Shown here piece by piece: positions 1-11,617 of a stretch of DNA of 64,000 bases. The notes under the pieces are model-generated. The model had not been told where the DNA came from. It did not search any database and was given only the letters and a program-made list of their open reading frames with translations. The DNA is from Psococerastis gibbosa (Eukaryota; Arthropoda; Insecta; Psocodea; Psocidae): contig OZ020486.1 of the NCBI GenBank assembly GCA_963971405.1, forward strand, positions 22,033,419 through 22,097,418. Direction: 5' to 3'. Made by a program: the position numbers and the translations under genes. The stretch's first letter is position 1; every line of letters starts with the position of its first letter.

Positions 1-22
1 TACCACTACTCTACATGCCCTG
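1..22 (-). repeat. SINE family A fragment
   Basis: The first bases match the tRNA-like head of the SINE A family (full copies at 9117 and 12735) in reverse orientation; the rest lies outside the window or is lost. The DNA from here to 650 holds nothing else I recognise. Confidence 0.45.
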
Positions 23-650
23 TATAGGTTGTAACGCATACCAGTTTTGCTAAGGGCCAATTATGTCCGAGAGTACAAGGCTTTTGGCATTAATCAAGGC
101 TCAACAGGCCGCTACAAGTAAGCCGATATGTACAGTACATAAAAAGCCCTTTAAATAGTAGTTATTATAAATGGCCTTCAACTTTCAATCTTCAACACGC
201 TTCATCTAAATTTATTCAATAATAATACTCTATTTCAATTTTATCTTTATTTCCAACTCAAACATAGGCTAGTCCTTACAAATCATACCATTTCTACGCC
301 ATCTTGTTTTTTTATTATATAAACCTTAGACCATAATATAATATTATTATAATAGGTCTAAGATATAAAAACAAAGCACAAATCATTTGTTTTCCCTCCT
401 AAATTCAAACCCGACAGCCTTTGTCCATAAGTTCAATGCGAAATTGTTGTACATTATAAATTTGAACAATGATGACGGTTGATGTTGATGGAATTATACT
501 AGAAAAACAACTAAAACAGATGGATCTCCAACTGGTGCAATGTACAAAGTACAAAGGTCTGCAATTTCTACCTGCCAAAGTAGGTACGCAGCTGAGAAGC
601 CTACGGATGCTGAAGTAATCCTAATGGGTCGATGACAAGTCGGTTCAGTT

Positions 651-1080
651 CAGTGGTGGACTGGGCCAGAGGGCAGATGGACATTTGCCCGGTGGGCCGG
701 ACCAAAAATGGTTGCTTGGGTCCGGACGTCCAAAGGAAAAAAATCGTAACATATTTTAAAATAAAATTTGTTTAAGGCGGCAATTCCACTGGCGATTTTA
801 CTTCATTTGTGATTTGAGATTTTTTGTTTGTTTTGTTTTAGGAGACTAGTGTGAAGACACTTAACTTATCTATTATAAATTAAGTTATAATACGGTAGCA
901 GACATCATTAATAAGTCTCAAATCACAAATGGAGTAAATTCGCCGGTGGAATTGCCGCCTTAATAACAAGCAGCATTACAACAGCATTTTGAATTTCAAA
1001 TGTAAGTGCGCGTCCTTTTTGACCTGAGGAAGGGACCGCGGTATCTGAAAAGGTCGATTTCCAGTCCCAGTCCGCCACTG
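651..1080. mobile_element. hAT-like non-autonomous element, interrupted by a MITE
   Basis: The left end starts CAGTGGTGGACTGGG and the right end finishes CCCAGTCCGCCACTG, forming terminal inverted repeats. The flanking octamers (gttcagtt / gtttattt) match at 6 of 8 positions, as expected for an old 8-bp hAT duplication. The element is split by the MITE at 776-959. A second truncated copy of the same family at about 14912-15073 has no MITE at the corresponding site. It encodes no recognisable protein. Confidence 0.6.
776..959. mobile_element. Harbinger-like MITE, short fold-back form
   Basis: The sequence begins GGCGGCAATTCCAC and ends with its inverse; the arms continue through a shared ATTTGTGATTTGAGA segment. 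It is flanked by TAA and TTA. Termini of the form GGCG...ATTCCAC and a 3-bp TWA target are shared with about a dozen other elements in the window. The 3-bp TWA duplication is a hallmark of the PIF/Harbinger superfamily; the assignment is inferred from this alone. Confidence 0.7.
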
Positions 1081-1084
1081 GTTT

Positions 1085-2900
1085 ATTTATTGTGTATAAG
1101 AAGGTGGGTACACAAATGACCGTGAACCACTGGATGAAAAGCGTCGTGTTTAGCCAATTTAGTTTTCCCCGCATCAAACATTTCCTCCTGGGGGGGGGGG
1201 GGGGGGAAATACCAACCACTGTTGCACAAACTGTCATAGGACATGAATTAGTTAAGGCTGCTGACAAGGGTAATTTCACACAAAACTCAAACTATAGCAA
1301 CTCAGCATGTAGGCTATTTTTTATTTATTTAAAGATAGCTGTTCAGACGCTAATTGAGTGATATTTTTGATCTACGGTACATAATATGCCACTATAGGTT
1401 TTCATACGAGAATGGCAATGACGCAATATCGCAGTTTTAAAAAGCATTGTGCTGTACAAGTACTTGTACTAAGAAGCCGAATTCACTTTTATGTACACTA
1501 TATTTTTAAACATGGCATTGACGTTCCTGCAAGGAATACAACAAACATACCTTTGTCACTAACAGCAGTAGCACATTCTACCGACATCTGACATTATTTC
1601 TGGCAAAACAATGGAAAAGCTAATGACTTCTTAATCCCAGTAAAAATCCCATTTAAAAATAGAATAAACCAATTAGTGGGCTTAATGAAGATGAAGCAGC
1701 ACGCTATCCGGCGGGGGCCTGGAAGAAGAGGGCGTGATATTACCATTATGTCATTTCGTGACCAGGGGGTTTTCTGCAACATTGTATATTAAATATTCGT
1801 GTATTTTTTATGCAATTACAACACAATATATACTGTTGTTATTTTTGCTGCTACCAAGAACGTATATACAAGCTACAGGCCGTTAACTATTTCAATTATA
1901 ATGGTCAGCAACCAGTGGATACTGTATAGTGTATACGACAAGATAACAATGTAACATAGCACATATATGTATAAGTTAAATATTTTATTACACATTACCC
2001 TTTTAAAATAGTGCTGCAACAGACTACTGGTTATTTTTGTAACAACAATTGCGGCTAATAGATGTACTTGACAATTTGAAGATTGTTAAACAATCCGCTT
2101 CACATTTGCATAGAAAACATAATTTTCTTTATGTTTTCGGTGTTAATTTCTCCCGGAATTGATACAGGGGGTTTTCGTGCCTGGGCCCAAACATCTGCCT
2201 ACCTAGGACCCCGCATGAGAAATTCTAGTCGAATTGGCCGGTTGGTTTTGGCATTGGCCACTGGACATGCATAAAGACGCGGCATTGACTTTGGACGCAC
2301 GGACGGTCGTTTTGTAAAATCGACAATTTTGTGGTGCAAAGGCATCAGAATCTAAGAAAAACTAGCGATCATTATCATTTCTGCCCTCTGGCACCTATAA
2401 TTATTGGTTATTGGGACTGGAAAAGACATTTCAATGACGCAGCTGAACAGAGCCATTTTGGAGCTGCCTCATAGGCTCAAACTCAAACCATTGACTATAG
2501 AAAAAGTCTTTAGCAATAGGTTTGTAGATAATTGTATGGTCTTTAATTAGGAATGGATAAATGTTTTCGAAAAAGAAAACCGCGGAGAGACTTTATTTTT
2601 TCACTTCATTTGAAGTTTTAGCATTGTTAGTGGGAAATGACAGAATCCGGATTCAAAACCCAAGTAAAAAAAAAGAAAAAAAAAAGACCATTGTAACTTC
2701 CCGCGAAAAAGTACGTACTTATCCTCTTATGGTAGTACAATATACTCACGATAGGTAAAATAGTCATGAGAAATCGCCATGTTCTGAAAATGTCGTTGAA
2801 TTTTGTTATGCTGCATAGAACTGTAAACCAGCTTAACTTTGGGCTGACGACGGAGCTATGCATATTTTAAATGGAAATGGACCGCAGTTGATCTGAAAGT
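1085..2900. other. No gene recognised
   Basis: Open frames here are short, lack splice-consistent extensions and show no protein family I know. No long repeat was identified either. Confidence 0.5.
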
Positions 2901-2912
2901 GAGCTCCTAAAG

Positions 2913-3313
2913 CAGTGTTCCTCAAACTTTTAGGGCCGTGGGCCACCTTTAAAGAAGCCAATTGTCCGTGCCCCCCCCCCACCCAGTTTACATGGAAAAA
3001 TAAATCCATATCAATACGCATGTTGTTTTTTTCTCCAAGCGACAATATTTTTGATGTTCGAACGAATATTTTGTGAAATAACCACTCTCAGCTCCTCGTC
3101 GAATCCTTTTAGTTTGTTTCGGCCCGTCGACTTCAACCTAAGAAGCGTTGAGAAGGACCTTTGATGTCGGAAATGGAATCAATATTTTCCGAGCCTTAGC
3201 TCCCATTCCCAATGTCATAAGCCACGAATTTTCCAAAATTCATAAATATATTCTTCCCGAGATCCTATGGCCTCCCTGACGGGGTTCTGTGGCCCACAGT
3301 TTGAGAGCCGCTG
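2913..3313. mobile_element. hAT (Charlie-like) non-autonomous element
   Basis: The terminal inverted repeats read CAGTGTTCCTCAAACT on the left and AGTTTGAGAGCCGCTG on the right, resembling the CAGNGGTTCTCAAACTT ends of Charlie-type hAT elements. The flanking octamers tcctaaag and tcttaaag agree at 7 of 8 positions. The 401-bp interior includes a poly-C run and encodes nothing recognisable. Confidence 0.75.
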
Positions 3314-3389
3314 TCTTAAAGCTTTTGCCGAAACGTTTGGAAGTTCAGCTTTTGCTCGAGCATAGCCCATCAGCCCGAATTCGTTATAA

Positions 3390-3541
3390 GGCGCCTATTC
3401 CACATACGTCAATCGTCAATGAAAAATTGAAAAATTGCGTAAATTGACGTGGTAGCAGAATTTTTAGTATGTCTTTAATGTCTGCTAAAACGTCATTTTT
3501 TCAATTTTTCATTGACGATTGACGTATGTGGAATGGGCGCC
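3390..3541. mobile_element. Harbinger-like MITE, short fold-back form (152 bp)
   Basis: The element starts GGCGCCTATTCCACATACG and ends with the inverse of that sequence, with TAA on both sides. The two arms contain GTCAATGAAAAATTG and the loop carries the GACGTGGTAGCAGA module seen across the superfamily. It is a near-complete hairpin. Confidence 0.8.
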
Positions 3542-3544
3542 TAA

Positions 3545-4450
3545 AGAAGGAGCTATGAAATCAAACTCTGGAGCCACCTCTGACTTTGTGTCAACAAACT
3601 CTTCTTTCCCATGTGGGTGTTATTTAACATTTATGCCGTAACAGACCCTAACGATTTGCTATGGCTATTGCGTAACAGCTGATGATGACTCCATGACAAC
3701 GCATCTTCATTGTCAGTTTTGAGTCCGGTGTCATAGGCCATACAGCAATTTGCTCAAGTCTATAAAAGACTTCATTAACAAGACTTAGCTAAATGCCTTT
3801 TCACAGATAGATATTCTTTGTAATGGCAACATACGATAAGCCTTAAGGAGATGTAGCGTATGGTACTGTACTTTAGACCCACCTCACCGAGTCGGTACGC
3901 AGGACCTGCTGTACTTAAGTAGAATGAATACACTATAATTAACTGGTGTGCCACGAGGAATAGAAATAAATGAAACGGGTTTGTGTTTCTTCTATTTCTT
4001 TAATGCATAGTATTTTCATGGATAATAGGAATCAGCACAATGTTTAATTCTTTTCAACAGGTCCGACAATAACTTCAATAAAGCATCCCTGTAGCCTAAC
4101 AACACCTCGGTCGAGATAATAGAACATGGTTCACTGTAAATCACTAGGTCGAGTACCAACTCGGCTGATCACACTGCGATTTACTCGGCCGAATGTACTG
4201 CTATAGGGCCTACCAATCGGTATGTGTAATTGGGGCGTAAGGTAGACAAGTCCCTAGCGGCGCTGCGTACTGAAGTGCCTGTGCCGAAGGCTAGCTCAAC
4301 GCAGCAAAGTTGCTGTTTGGTGTTCCTAGTCTCACACTAGCTGCGTAGATTATCAACCCATGCTTGGTAAGACATGTCAGACAGACGGTACTGAGACACC
4401 CTACGTAATAGCTTAGGGCCTAAACTTTAGGCAAACGCTGTGAAGTTTGT
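3545..4450. other. No gene recognised
   Basis: No frame of note and no family resemblance. The DNA is unassigned between two MITE copies. Confidence 0.5.
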
Positions 4451-4453
4451 TAA

Positions 4454-4700
4454 GGTGGGGTTTCCACCGACCTCTCATTGCAGAATGCAAAGACATTGAC
4501 GTGGTAGCAGACATTCATGATTTAGGCGGGTATTCCACCGACCTCTCATTGCAGAATGCAAATGACATTGACGGATTTTGAATTTTTCTTTTTATAGAAA
4601 TGACGCCATTTTTTTTTTTTTTTTTTTTTAATTTTAGTTTGTTTGTGTGCTTACTCTATGATCATTGATCAATTTTAACTATGGCATAAGACTAAAACAA
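4454..4700. mobile_element. Rearranged copy of the long Harbinger-like MITE
   Basis: The block TTTCCACCGACCTC...GCAGAATGCAAA occurs twice about 80 bp apart, separated by GACGTGGTAGCAGACATTCA, then continues into the internal segment containing TTTTAACTATGGCATA. The right end is missing, and a poly-T tract of about 20 bp lies inside. This is a truncated, partly duplicated copy of the 380-bp family. Confidence 0.6.
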
Positions 4701-4934
4701 TCCCCGTACAAAGATTTGGTTGTGAAAAAAAAATGTTTTTTGAAGAAGGTGTTCATAATCCGAGTCCCAATGCATTGAAGATCATACGTTCATGCCATTC
4801 GGTAGTGTTATATTATACATAGTATTATTGGTCTGCTCTTACAGACTTGTCCCATCAATCAATCCAGTGCTTTAGAATAGGGAAAATCTACAGGCGATAT
4901 TTAACCATGGGAGCAATTATTTATCATAGAACTA

Positions 4935-5043
4935 TTACAATAGCCTACAGAGGCGACTGAAGAGGTCAATCGGATACATTCATTAAATTGTTTGTATGCG
5001 ATTAATCTTTTTTTAAAAGGAAAAAAAAAAAAAAAAAAAAAAA
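4935..5043 (+). repeat. SINE family C, 3' part with poly-A tail
   Basis: The segment containing CTACAGAGGCGACTGAAGAG and ATTAAATTGTTTGTATGCGA is shared with copies at 28735 (+), 20443 (-), 20868 (-) and 62168 (-). Here it ends in about 22 A residues, so it is a retroposed tail in plus orientation. Confidence 0.7.
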
Positions 5044-5361
5044 GCTACTGTATACTAATATAAAATAAATAGGAAAGCATACACCGGTTCACTCGTTTGT
5101 ATTTTATCTGAATCACTCCACCTGCTTATATAGACTTTCGAATGCAGTTATGTCTGAACGACTACTGGGCTAACTGATATTAACTTAATTATTTTTTGAA
5201 CGTCTGAAGGTAGATTACCGATGTTGTGAGCTATTAATGAAGGCAGTCTCGCCCTAGAATGCATCATGCAAAACATTTCAGAGAGTGGCAATACAGTACG
5301 CCACAGCTTATTCAGTGTTATTAGCTGGACAGTAGCCTGTACCAAACATTACTTTTTGTTC

Positions 5362-5528
5362 TATAACTAAACCAACCTAGCGGATTTAGGGCTATAAAGC
5401 CCTCTCTTACACGTAACTAGGAAGGCCCACCTGCTTTACATGCCCTCCGAAGCATGGCCAGAAAATGTAGCCAGTGTGGAATCAACAACCTTTCGGATGA
5501 AAGTCGGAGTCTGTACCACTACTATACA
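5362..5528 (-). repeat. SINE family A
   Basis: In reverse orientation this is the tRNA-like head (split promoter boxes), then the GGCCATGCTTCGGAGGGCAT body and the CTAACTCCGCTAGGTTGG tail seen in full copies. The head is degenerate here. It abuts the MITE starting at 5542. Confidence 0.7.
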
Positions 5529-5541
5529 TTTCCTGACTTAA

Positions 5542-5939
5542 GGCGCCGATTCCACCGACCGGCTAGGGCTAAATACAAAAACGGTGACGTGGTAGCAGAC
5601 ATTCAAGACTTAGGCTGGGTTTCCACCGATCTCGCATTGCAGAATGCAAATGACATTGACGGAAATGTTTGTTTTCCTCTATGCCATAGTTAAAATTGAT
5701 CAATGATCATAGAGTAAAATCATAAACAAACTAAAATTAAAAAATGGCGTCATGGGATATGGTAATTACAAACATTTCAATCAATTTTAATAGATTTCTA
5801 TAAAAAGAAAAACAAACATTTCCGTCAATGTCATTTGCATTCTGCAATGCGAGGTCTGTGGAAACCCCCAAGTCTTGAATGTCTGTTACCAAGTCACCGT
5901 ATTTGTATTTAGCCCTAGCCGGTCGGTGGAATCAGTGCC
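5542..5939. mobile_element. Harbinger-like MITE, long form (398 bp)
   Basis: The ends are GGCGCCGATTCCACCGACC and its imperfect inverse, flanked by TAA and GTA. Each arm carries, in order, CTAGGGCTAAATAC, GACGTGGTAGCAGACATTCA, CACCGATCTCGCATTGCAG and GACATTGACGGAAATG; the centre contains AATTGATCAATGATCATAGA. Nearly the whole element can fold back on itself. No transposase frame is present. Confidence 0.8.
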
Positions 5940-6452
5940 GTATCACTACTCCACATGTCCTGACAGTACCAGTAGTCTAATACACTAATATACTGTAGAT
6001 TAGCGGACATGCCTCGAGGTCATAAGTCACAGATCATAAGTTATAAATAGCCTACGTCAAAGTTTTGAACGTTAATGTGGAATTAATGAGCTGATTCTGG
6101 AACACTTTTCACGAGAACCCATGTAAGCCTACACACGTCCTGCCTAAACCATAGATACAATATTGAACATACCATGGTGTAAAATCGCGACCACAAAATT
6201 GATCAATATAATACCACTCAAACGCAACCGTGACCGACAACCAGCGGTGAAGGGTTGCAAAACCGCGGCCTGAGGGGGGGGGGGGGGATCACATACGAAT
6301 ATCGTCTGATAGTGATATGAGAAAGAAAGAAAATTGTTTTTATTTTCCATGTGGGCGAATTTTGAGCATTGAGAGGCAATATTAAACCGATATATAGACA
6401 TTGTTGCGACTTGACTAACGCTTACAGGTAGGCTATAACATATACATTTCAT

Positions 6453-6658
6453 CAGTGGCGGATCCAGCTTTTTGTTGGAAGGGGGTCATGTCCAAAATGG
6501 GTGCACTTTGTTAGACCAGTTTACGGTTTCTTTTATTACATTTTTTTTTTTAAATTAAATAATATTTTTTTCACTGACTTGAATTTGTCTAATTTTGGAG
6601 CCCTTTAGAGCGCTTAAAGGGGTCATGACCCCTTGACCCCTCCCTGGACCCGCCACTG
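6453..6658. mobile_element. hAT-like non-autonomous element
   Basis: Terminal inverted repeats CAGTGGCGGATCCAG and CTGGACCCGCCACTG are flanked by catttcat and cattacat (7 of 8 identical). The 206-bp body is rich in G and C runs near the ends and has no coding capacity. Confidence 0.75.
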
Positions 6659-6984
6659 CATTACATACCATTTCATACAGCATTACAACTAAAAATAATA
6701 CTTTGCTTTACTTAAACGGCGCCTTGTCCCTCACACGGGGTCGATGGCACAGATCTTCGCTCTCTAGGACCAAGGTGTTTCGGTTATTTATGTGCATCTT
6801 CAGGTGACAAAGCAAGGGTCCTGAGGTCTCCCCAGAAATAATAGTTTTTATTATATTGTAGTTGCGCCGCGATATTTGTTCCCACAACTCCAAATACGTT
6901 GCTGAACTCCCTCTATCGAAAAATCATTTGCTATAATTCATAAACATAATAGTCTCCTTAGTAACTTTGTAAAACTTGCTGTCA

Positions 6985-7580
6985 CTCATTGTTAAAATTA
7001 ACTTTGTATAGTTTTACGTAATAAAATTAAATTTAAAATTCACAACCGGTTTCGGCTCACGCCATCGTCAAGTGCGATTGAAAACAGATAAAACAAAAGG
7101 TATGCAAGCTAAAACAAAATAAAACTCATTGTCAGGATAATACACAGCATCGCTTAAAGTAAACAATTTAAATTGAACAACTAAACATTAACCAATGGAA
7201 GCGCCAACAATGGGGAACTACTTAAAAAGGTTATGTCATTTGGTAAGAAAGTAAGAAAACTTCTTGATAATTTAGAAACCATTGAGATTAGGGAAGCTAT
7301 GGTTAAAAACAAATCGTTACTTAATGACATAACCTTTTTAAGTAGTTCCCCCTTGTTGGCGCTTCCATTGGTTAATGTTTAATTGTTCAATTTAAATTGT
7401 TTACTTTATGCGATGCTGTGTGTTATCCTGACAATGAGTTTTATTTTGTTTTAGCTTGCATACCTTCTGTTTTATCTGTTCTCAATCGCACTTGACGATG
7501 GCGGGAGCCGAAACCGGTTGTGAATTTTTAATTTATAATTTTATTACGTAAAACTACACAAAGTTAATTTTAACAATGAG
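6985..7580. mobile_element. Penelope-like element remnant in fold-back form
   Basis: Two arms of about 250 bp (6985-7237 and 7333-7580) are near-perfect inverted copies. Each contains CACAACCGGTTTCGGCTC and a GACGATGGCG segment. Between the arms a plus-strand frame (7242-7382) encodes a 46-residue tail with the pattern LLDNLETIEIREA...LNDITFL...SPLL. The same pattern (LLDRLESLEIRKA...TNDITF...SPLL) follows the GIY-YIG domain of the element at 55450. This identifies the loop as the 3' end of a Penelope-like ORF. The body of the ORF is absent. Confidence 0.7.
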
Positions 7581-7604
7581 CTATAATTCATTGCTTTTCC
7601 ATTG

Positions 7605-8060
7605 TTATACACTAATATAAACAAAGCTTTGTGATGCTGAACATTTTCGATTTCGAGATTTCAATGGATTTACACGTTTTAAGGTACGTACTACCATGGT
7701 AGTTCCTGCAGGAACTAAGTTTTTACGAAATGTCAGTCTGTCTGTCTGTCTGTCCGGTCTGTCTGTTTGTCAATTTTTGGACAAACTGGTTGAGGGATTT
7801 TCATGAAATTCGGCATACGAAAAAAAATCATATCTCAGAACTATCTTATTCTATTTTGGACTAACTCAATTTTGGGGGATTTTATACCCCAAAAACTCAA
7901 GAATAAACGGCAAAAAAATGTTTCTCAAAAGAACTCCAGTTTTTTTTTTAATTCTCATATATTTTAGTCCTTATTAATTAAAACCCACTGGACCGTTTGC
8001 CCCATAATAGTTTCAGGGGACAAAAAAAAAATGAAAAGGCTCAATTTTTATGAAAAATGA
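7605..8060 (+). repeat. Dispersed repeat with (GTCT)n core
   Basis: It starts near AAAGCTTTGTGATG, contains the GTCTGTCTGTCTGTC microsatellite at about 7735-7770, and continues with TTTTCATGAAATT and AAAACCCACTGGACC. Related copies lie at 27055, 35375 and 39768, and an inverted one near 13430. No protein is encoded; the class is unknown. Confidence 0.6.
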
Positions 8061-9110
8061 AAAAATGAATCATCAATGTTTCCTATCTTCAGGTATGTTT
8101 TAGGTGCTAAATAGGGTAACATAACCAAACAGATAGCTTCCCAGAAAAAGTTTTGTTTCTTATAAAAAGTTATCATGCTGAAATGTTTTATAATTTTTAT
8201 AATGGATTGTATTGTAATGGATGCCATGCTATATATAAATATTACAATTGTTGTGTAGTATTAAATTGTACTGTCCGTTCTAGTATACGAAAATGTTTTA
8301 TTGAACAAACAAACAAAATTTAACATTACGGTACGACAATTTTACCATAGAGATTAGATTGTTGGTTTGGGAACCTGTAAATTTGATAAATAGAAAAGCA
8401 TGTACGAATCGTACTGTTAAACTATGAAAATACTAATTTACGAGTATCGTATTATTAAGTTTAGAATTTTTAAACTCTTTAATACACCAAGTGAAATTAT
8501 AGATATAGATTATAGATTATGATACTTTCTAGTGTAATGATATCCAAGTCTACACATATGCGGTAGGTACCGTATCAAATTAATACAGACACCATGATTT
8601 TTTTTCAGTATAGAAGTACTTATAGGATAATTACCTATAACTTCTGGACTATTGTAATGCTCGATACTACTATTATTGTAATTTAGCATGCCAAAATATA
8701 CGTACAGTAATACAATCATGTCTCCAATAATGGTGAATTATTAATAATTAGTAAGAAGTTTCGGTTCAGTTTGATGACCTCAAAGGCCAAGGACAACGAA
8801 AGAAGTCATTGGCTGCCACACAGGGGTTGGCAGTTCCTGTGAACGGGTCACAGTTTGACACAAACGTTGCCGTCAATTTGAGGGTAATCATTCAACATTC
8901 AAATTAATACATTATATTTTATCTACACCTAGTGAAGTGTAATACCCAAACTCAGTTTCAATTATCCATTTTTGCGATCTCCTTTGCCGACTTGCTTGTC
9001 AGAAGAGGTTCAGATATGTCCTTATTGGACTACAAAAAATACGTAGGCTTATACATGGGCTACATGAAATTTGAATAGAAATTTGGTTTAGAATTATTTG
9101 GTCATCACAA
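8060..9110. other. No gene recognised
   Basis: AT-rich DNA with only short random frames and no repeat family that I could match within the window. Confidence 0.5.
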
Positions 9111-9116
9111 TCTCAG

Positions 9117-9330
9117 TCAAGGCATGTAGAGTAGTGGTACGGACTCTTCACCTGAAAGGTTGTTGGTTCGAGTCCTACACTTCCTACATTTTCTGGCCAT
9201 GCTCTGGAGGGAATGTAAAGCAGGCGGTCCCCGGCCTTCCTAGTTGAGTTTAAGAGAGGACTTTATAGCGCTGACTCCGCTAGGCTGGCTTAGTAATAGA
9301 ACAAAAAAAGTCAATATTTATTAATTTATT
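9117..9330 (+). repeat. SINE family A, full-length-like copy
   Basis: The head carries an A-box-like TAGAGTAGTGGTACGG and the B box GGTTCGAGTCC, so it derives from a tRNA. The body follows (TTTCTGGCCATGCTCTGGAG, GGCCTTCCTAGTTGAG, CCGCTAGGCTGGCTTAGTAA) and the tail ends AAAGTCAATATTTATT. Other copies are at 5362, 12735, 15127, 15770, 35150, 35732 and 50638. Confidence 0.8.
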
Positions 9331-9334
9331 AATT

Positions 9335-9930
9335 TAATCTCACGCTCTAATAAACATAATTGTATATCAACCGACCAAATACAAATAAATACAACCAAAT
9401 AATAATGACGGCCATAGGCCGTGAAAAAATTGAACTCCCATCATCTTGCAATATTAGATAACAGACTCATTTTCGCTCTAATTTTAAGAGAAATAAGCAA
9501 TTCGCAAATTTCACACAATGTGAAAATAAAGACAATTTTCTTTCTTTCATTATTATTTTTTTTTCATAATAAGAGGGTTTTCTGCAATGAAAATCAATTT
9601 TTGGTCCAATGACTTTGTCGTATAAATATACTATAGGGCCAGAAATACACACCAATACTAATAAATAGTCTAAATGTACAGTACAGAGTGCTGAGATCCT
9701 TACATCAGAAAACATAAATATGTACATCCTGTAAAGTTTCAAACAACATGATTTAAACCATCATTGTTTAAAAAAAAATCAAATGATTTAACTACAATCA
9801 TTCAAGGCAGTAGCAGGAGCTATTAATATAATATGTAAGCAACCACCGTTAATGTAAGTTGGAGAATGGTTGGAAAGAAAAATCTTACCAATTGAAACAT
9901 CGTATCGGTCTAATATAAATTCTAAAACAG
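9335..9930. other. No gene recognised
   Basis: Near 9508-9545 there is a remnant of the ATAAAGACAATTTTCTTTC tail shared with 20778 and 62548. Otherwise unassigned. Confidence 0.4.
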
Positions 9931-9931
9931 C

Positions 9932-10165
9932 CTTTTTCACTTGTCGGTTTCACTGCCGCCGAGAGTCGCGTGCAACACTACCCGGATGGAAATCTCAACA
10001 CCGCCCAATGCCGCTCAACTCAGACTGACTGCAACTAGGCTACTCATCAACTCCCTCTCGGCGACCCAGCTTTTCCTTTTAGGCTACCTGCTGCTCTGCA
10101 TTGTGAACCTATGTCCCGTCCCCACGCGCTGCAGCCCTTTGCAGACCAGTATACGCAAAAGGCGG
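9932..10165 (+). CDS. Candidate 5' exon, small hydrophobic N-terminus (unassigned)
   Basis: A GC-rich island in AT-rich DNA. The first ATG is at 9986. The frame encodes about 60 residues with a hydrophobic stretch (LFLLGYLLLCIVNL) at residues 29-42, then two cysteines and a basic IRKRR end. A possible donor (GCG|GTAATA) lies at 10165/10166 and an AG precedes 9931. It could be the signal-bearing first exon of a gene with a long intron, or chance. I could not find a continuation and recognise no family. Confidence 0.2.
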
Positions 10166-10169
10166 TAAT

Positions 10170-11145
10170 AATACCCAATAACTGGTGCAGCAGCCCTATC
10201 ATGGCGATTCGGGATTAACATAATACCGGAGTTTAGTTTTTAATACCCCATTAGTTAGGTGTCACGTAACGGTGTCAAAATATGCGCGGTAAATTCAAAT
10301 TACTAAATTATAGGAATACAAGTGAACGGTTGCATTTTTTTTAAATAAATTGAAGGAAATACTAATAAATATTTAAATGTACAGGTAGAATTTTGAAATA
10401 TTCTAAGAATTTTAATTAATGTGTGTGTGCATGTAAGGGAGGAAAAATTGAAAACTCAATAAAAATATTAATTTATCAATTTGAATTTCCCCCGCATTTT
10501 ACACTCACTTGTTCGAAACAATTGAATAAACCCGGTAATATGTTAATCCCAAATCGCCGTAATAGGGCTGCAGGAGGCCGAGAAGACATTCATCTTTGGC
10601 ACGCCTAGTGGCTAGCCTAAGCCTATACTTTAATATTTCAAGGGGGACCCGCGATGGCAAACGCTAAGGACCTTTAATTGATGTGTAATGAAAGAAATCT
10701 ACAAATTAATAAGACGAGTGGAGATAGTGTGTCGTAGTAGGCTATTACATGTACATGTGAATATGCAGTTGCCCAATAGCTCTAAAGGCAGGTAGCATTA
10801 AACTTAATTACATTGAAGCTAATAATAAACTCTCTGACATCTAGATACCTGGCTATAGATACCTCCGCTTAAAAATCTGAAGTCCCCCTTATTATCTACT
10901 GCATTGAACTTTCGCCCACTATTGTAAATGGGCGCAATTTTCTAAATAAAATAAAATAAAATAAAACATTACAGATAGGTTATAGGTACTATATAATAAA
11001 TCCTCCTGTATTGATCTTGAACCAGATTCTGGAGATAGAAACAGCACATATTATGGCCATTGTTTCTATAATTGGTTGAGTGGTTCAACTTCTTCGACAT
11101 GAAGGCTGTGATAATGATCGGGACAAGGAAGGAAACCCATACTTA
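10170..11145. other. No gene recognised
   Basis: Unassigned DNA with a short (AAAAT)n stretch near 10950. No coding or repeat assignment can be supported. Confidence 0.5.
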
Positions 11146-11524
11146 GGCGGGGATTCCACCGACCGGCTAGGGCTAAATACAAAAACGGTGACGTGGCAGC
11201 AGACATTCAAGACTTAGGCGGGGTTTCCACCGACCTCGCATTGCAGAATGCAAGTGGCATTGACGGAAATGTTTGTTTTACTCTATGCCATAGTTAAAAT
11301 TGATCAATGATCATAGAGTAAAATCACAAACAAACTAACCAAAATTAAAAAATGGCGTCATGGGATATGTTAATTACAAATATTTTAATAGATTTCTATA
11401 AAAAGAAAAACAAACATTTCCGTCAATGTCATTCTGCAATGCGAGGTCGGTGGAAACACTTGAATGTCTGTTACCACGTCACCGTATTTGTATTTAGCCC
11501 TAGCCGGTCGGTGGGAACCGCGCC
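11146..11524. mobile_element. Harbinger-like MITE, long form
   Basis: Starts GGCGGGGATTCCACCGACC after TTA and ends with the inverse GGTCGGTGGGAACCGCGCC followed by ATA. The interior matches the 5542 copy, including AATTGATCAATGATCATAGA. It is only 93 bp from the next copy of the same family. Confidence 0.8.
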
Positions 11525-11617
11525 ATACAGAATCATCGCTATTCTACAGGCAATGGAGTGCTTGACTCACTGATACTTAAAGTTCTTCACAATGGATATA
11601 AATAAGGCTGGTGTTAT

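Noticed and set aside
5015-5043. Poly-A run considered as a CRISPR or satellite start.
   Set aside because: It is the tail of SINE C; no array of spaced repeats exists anywhere in the window.
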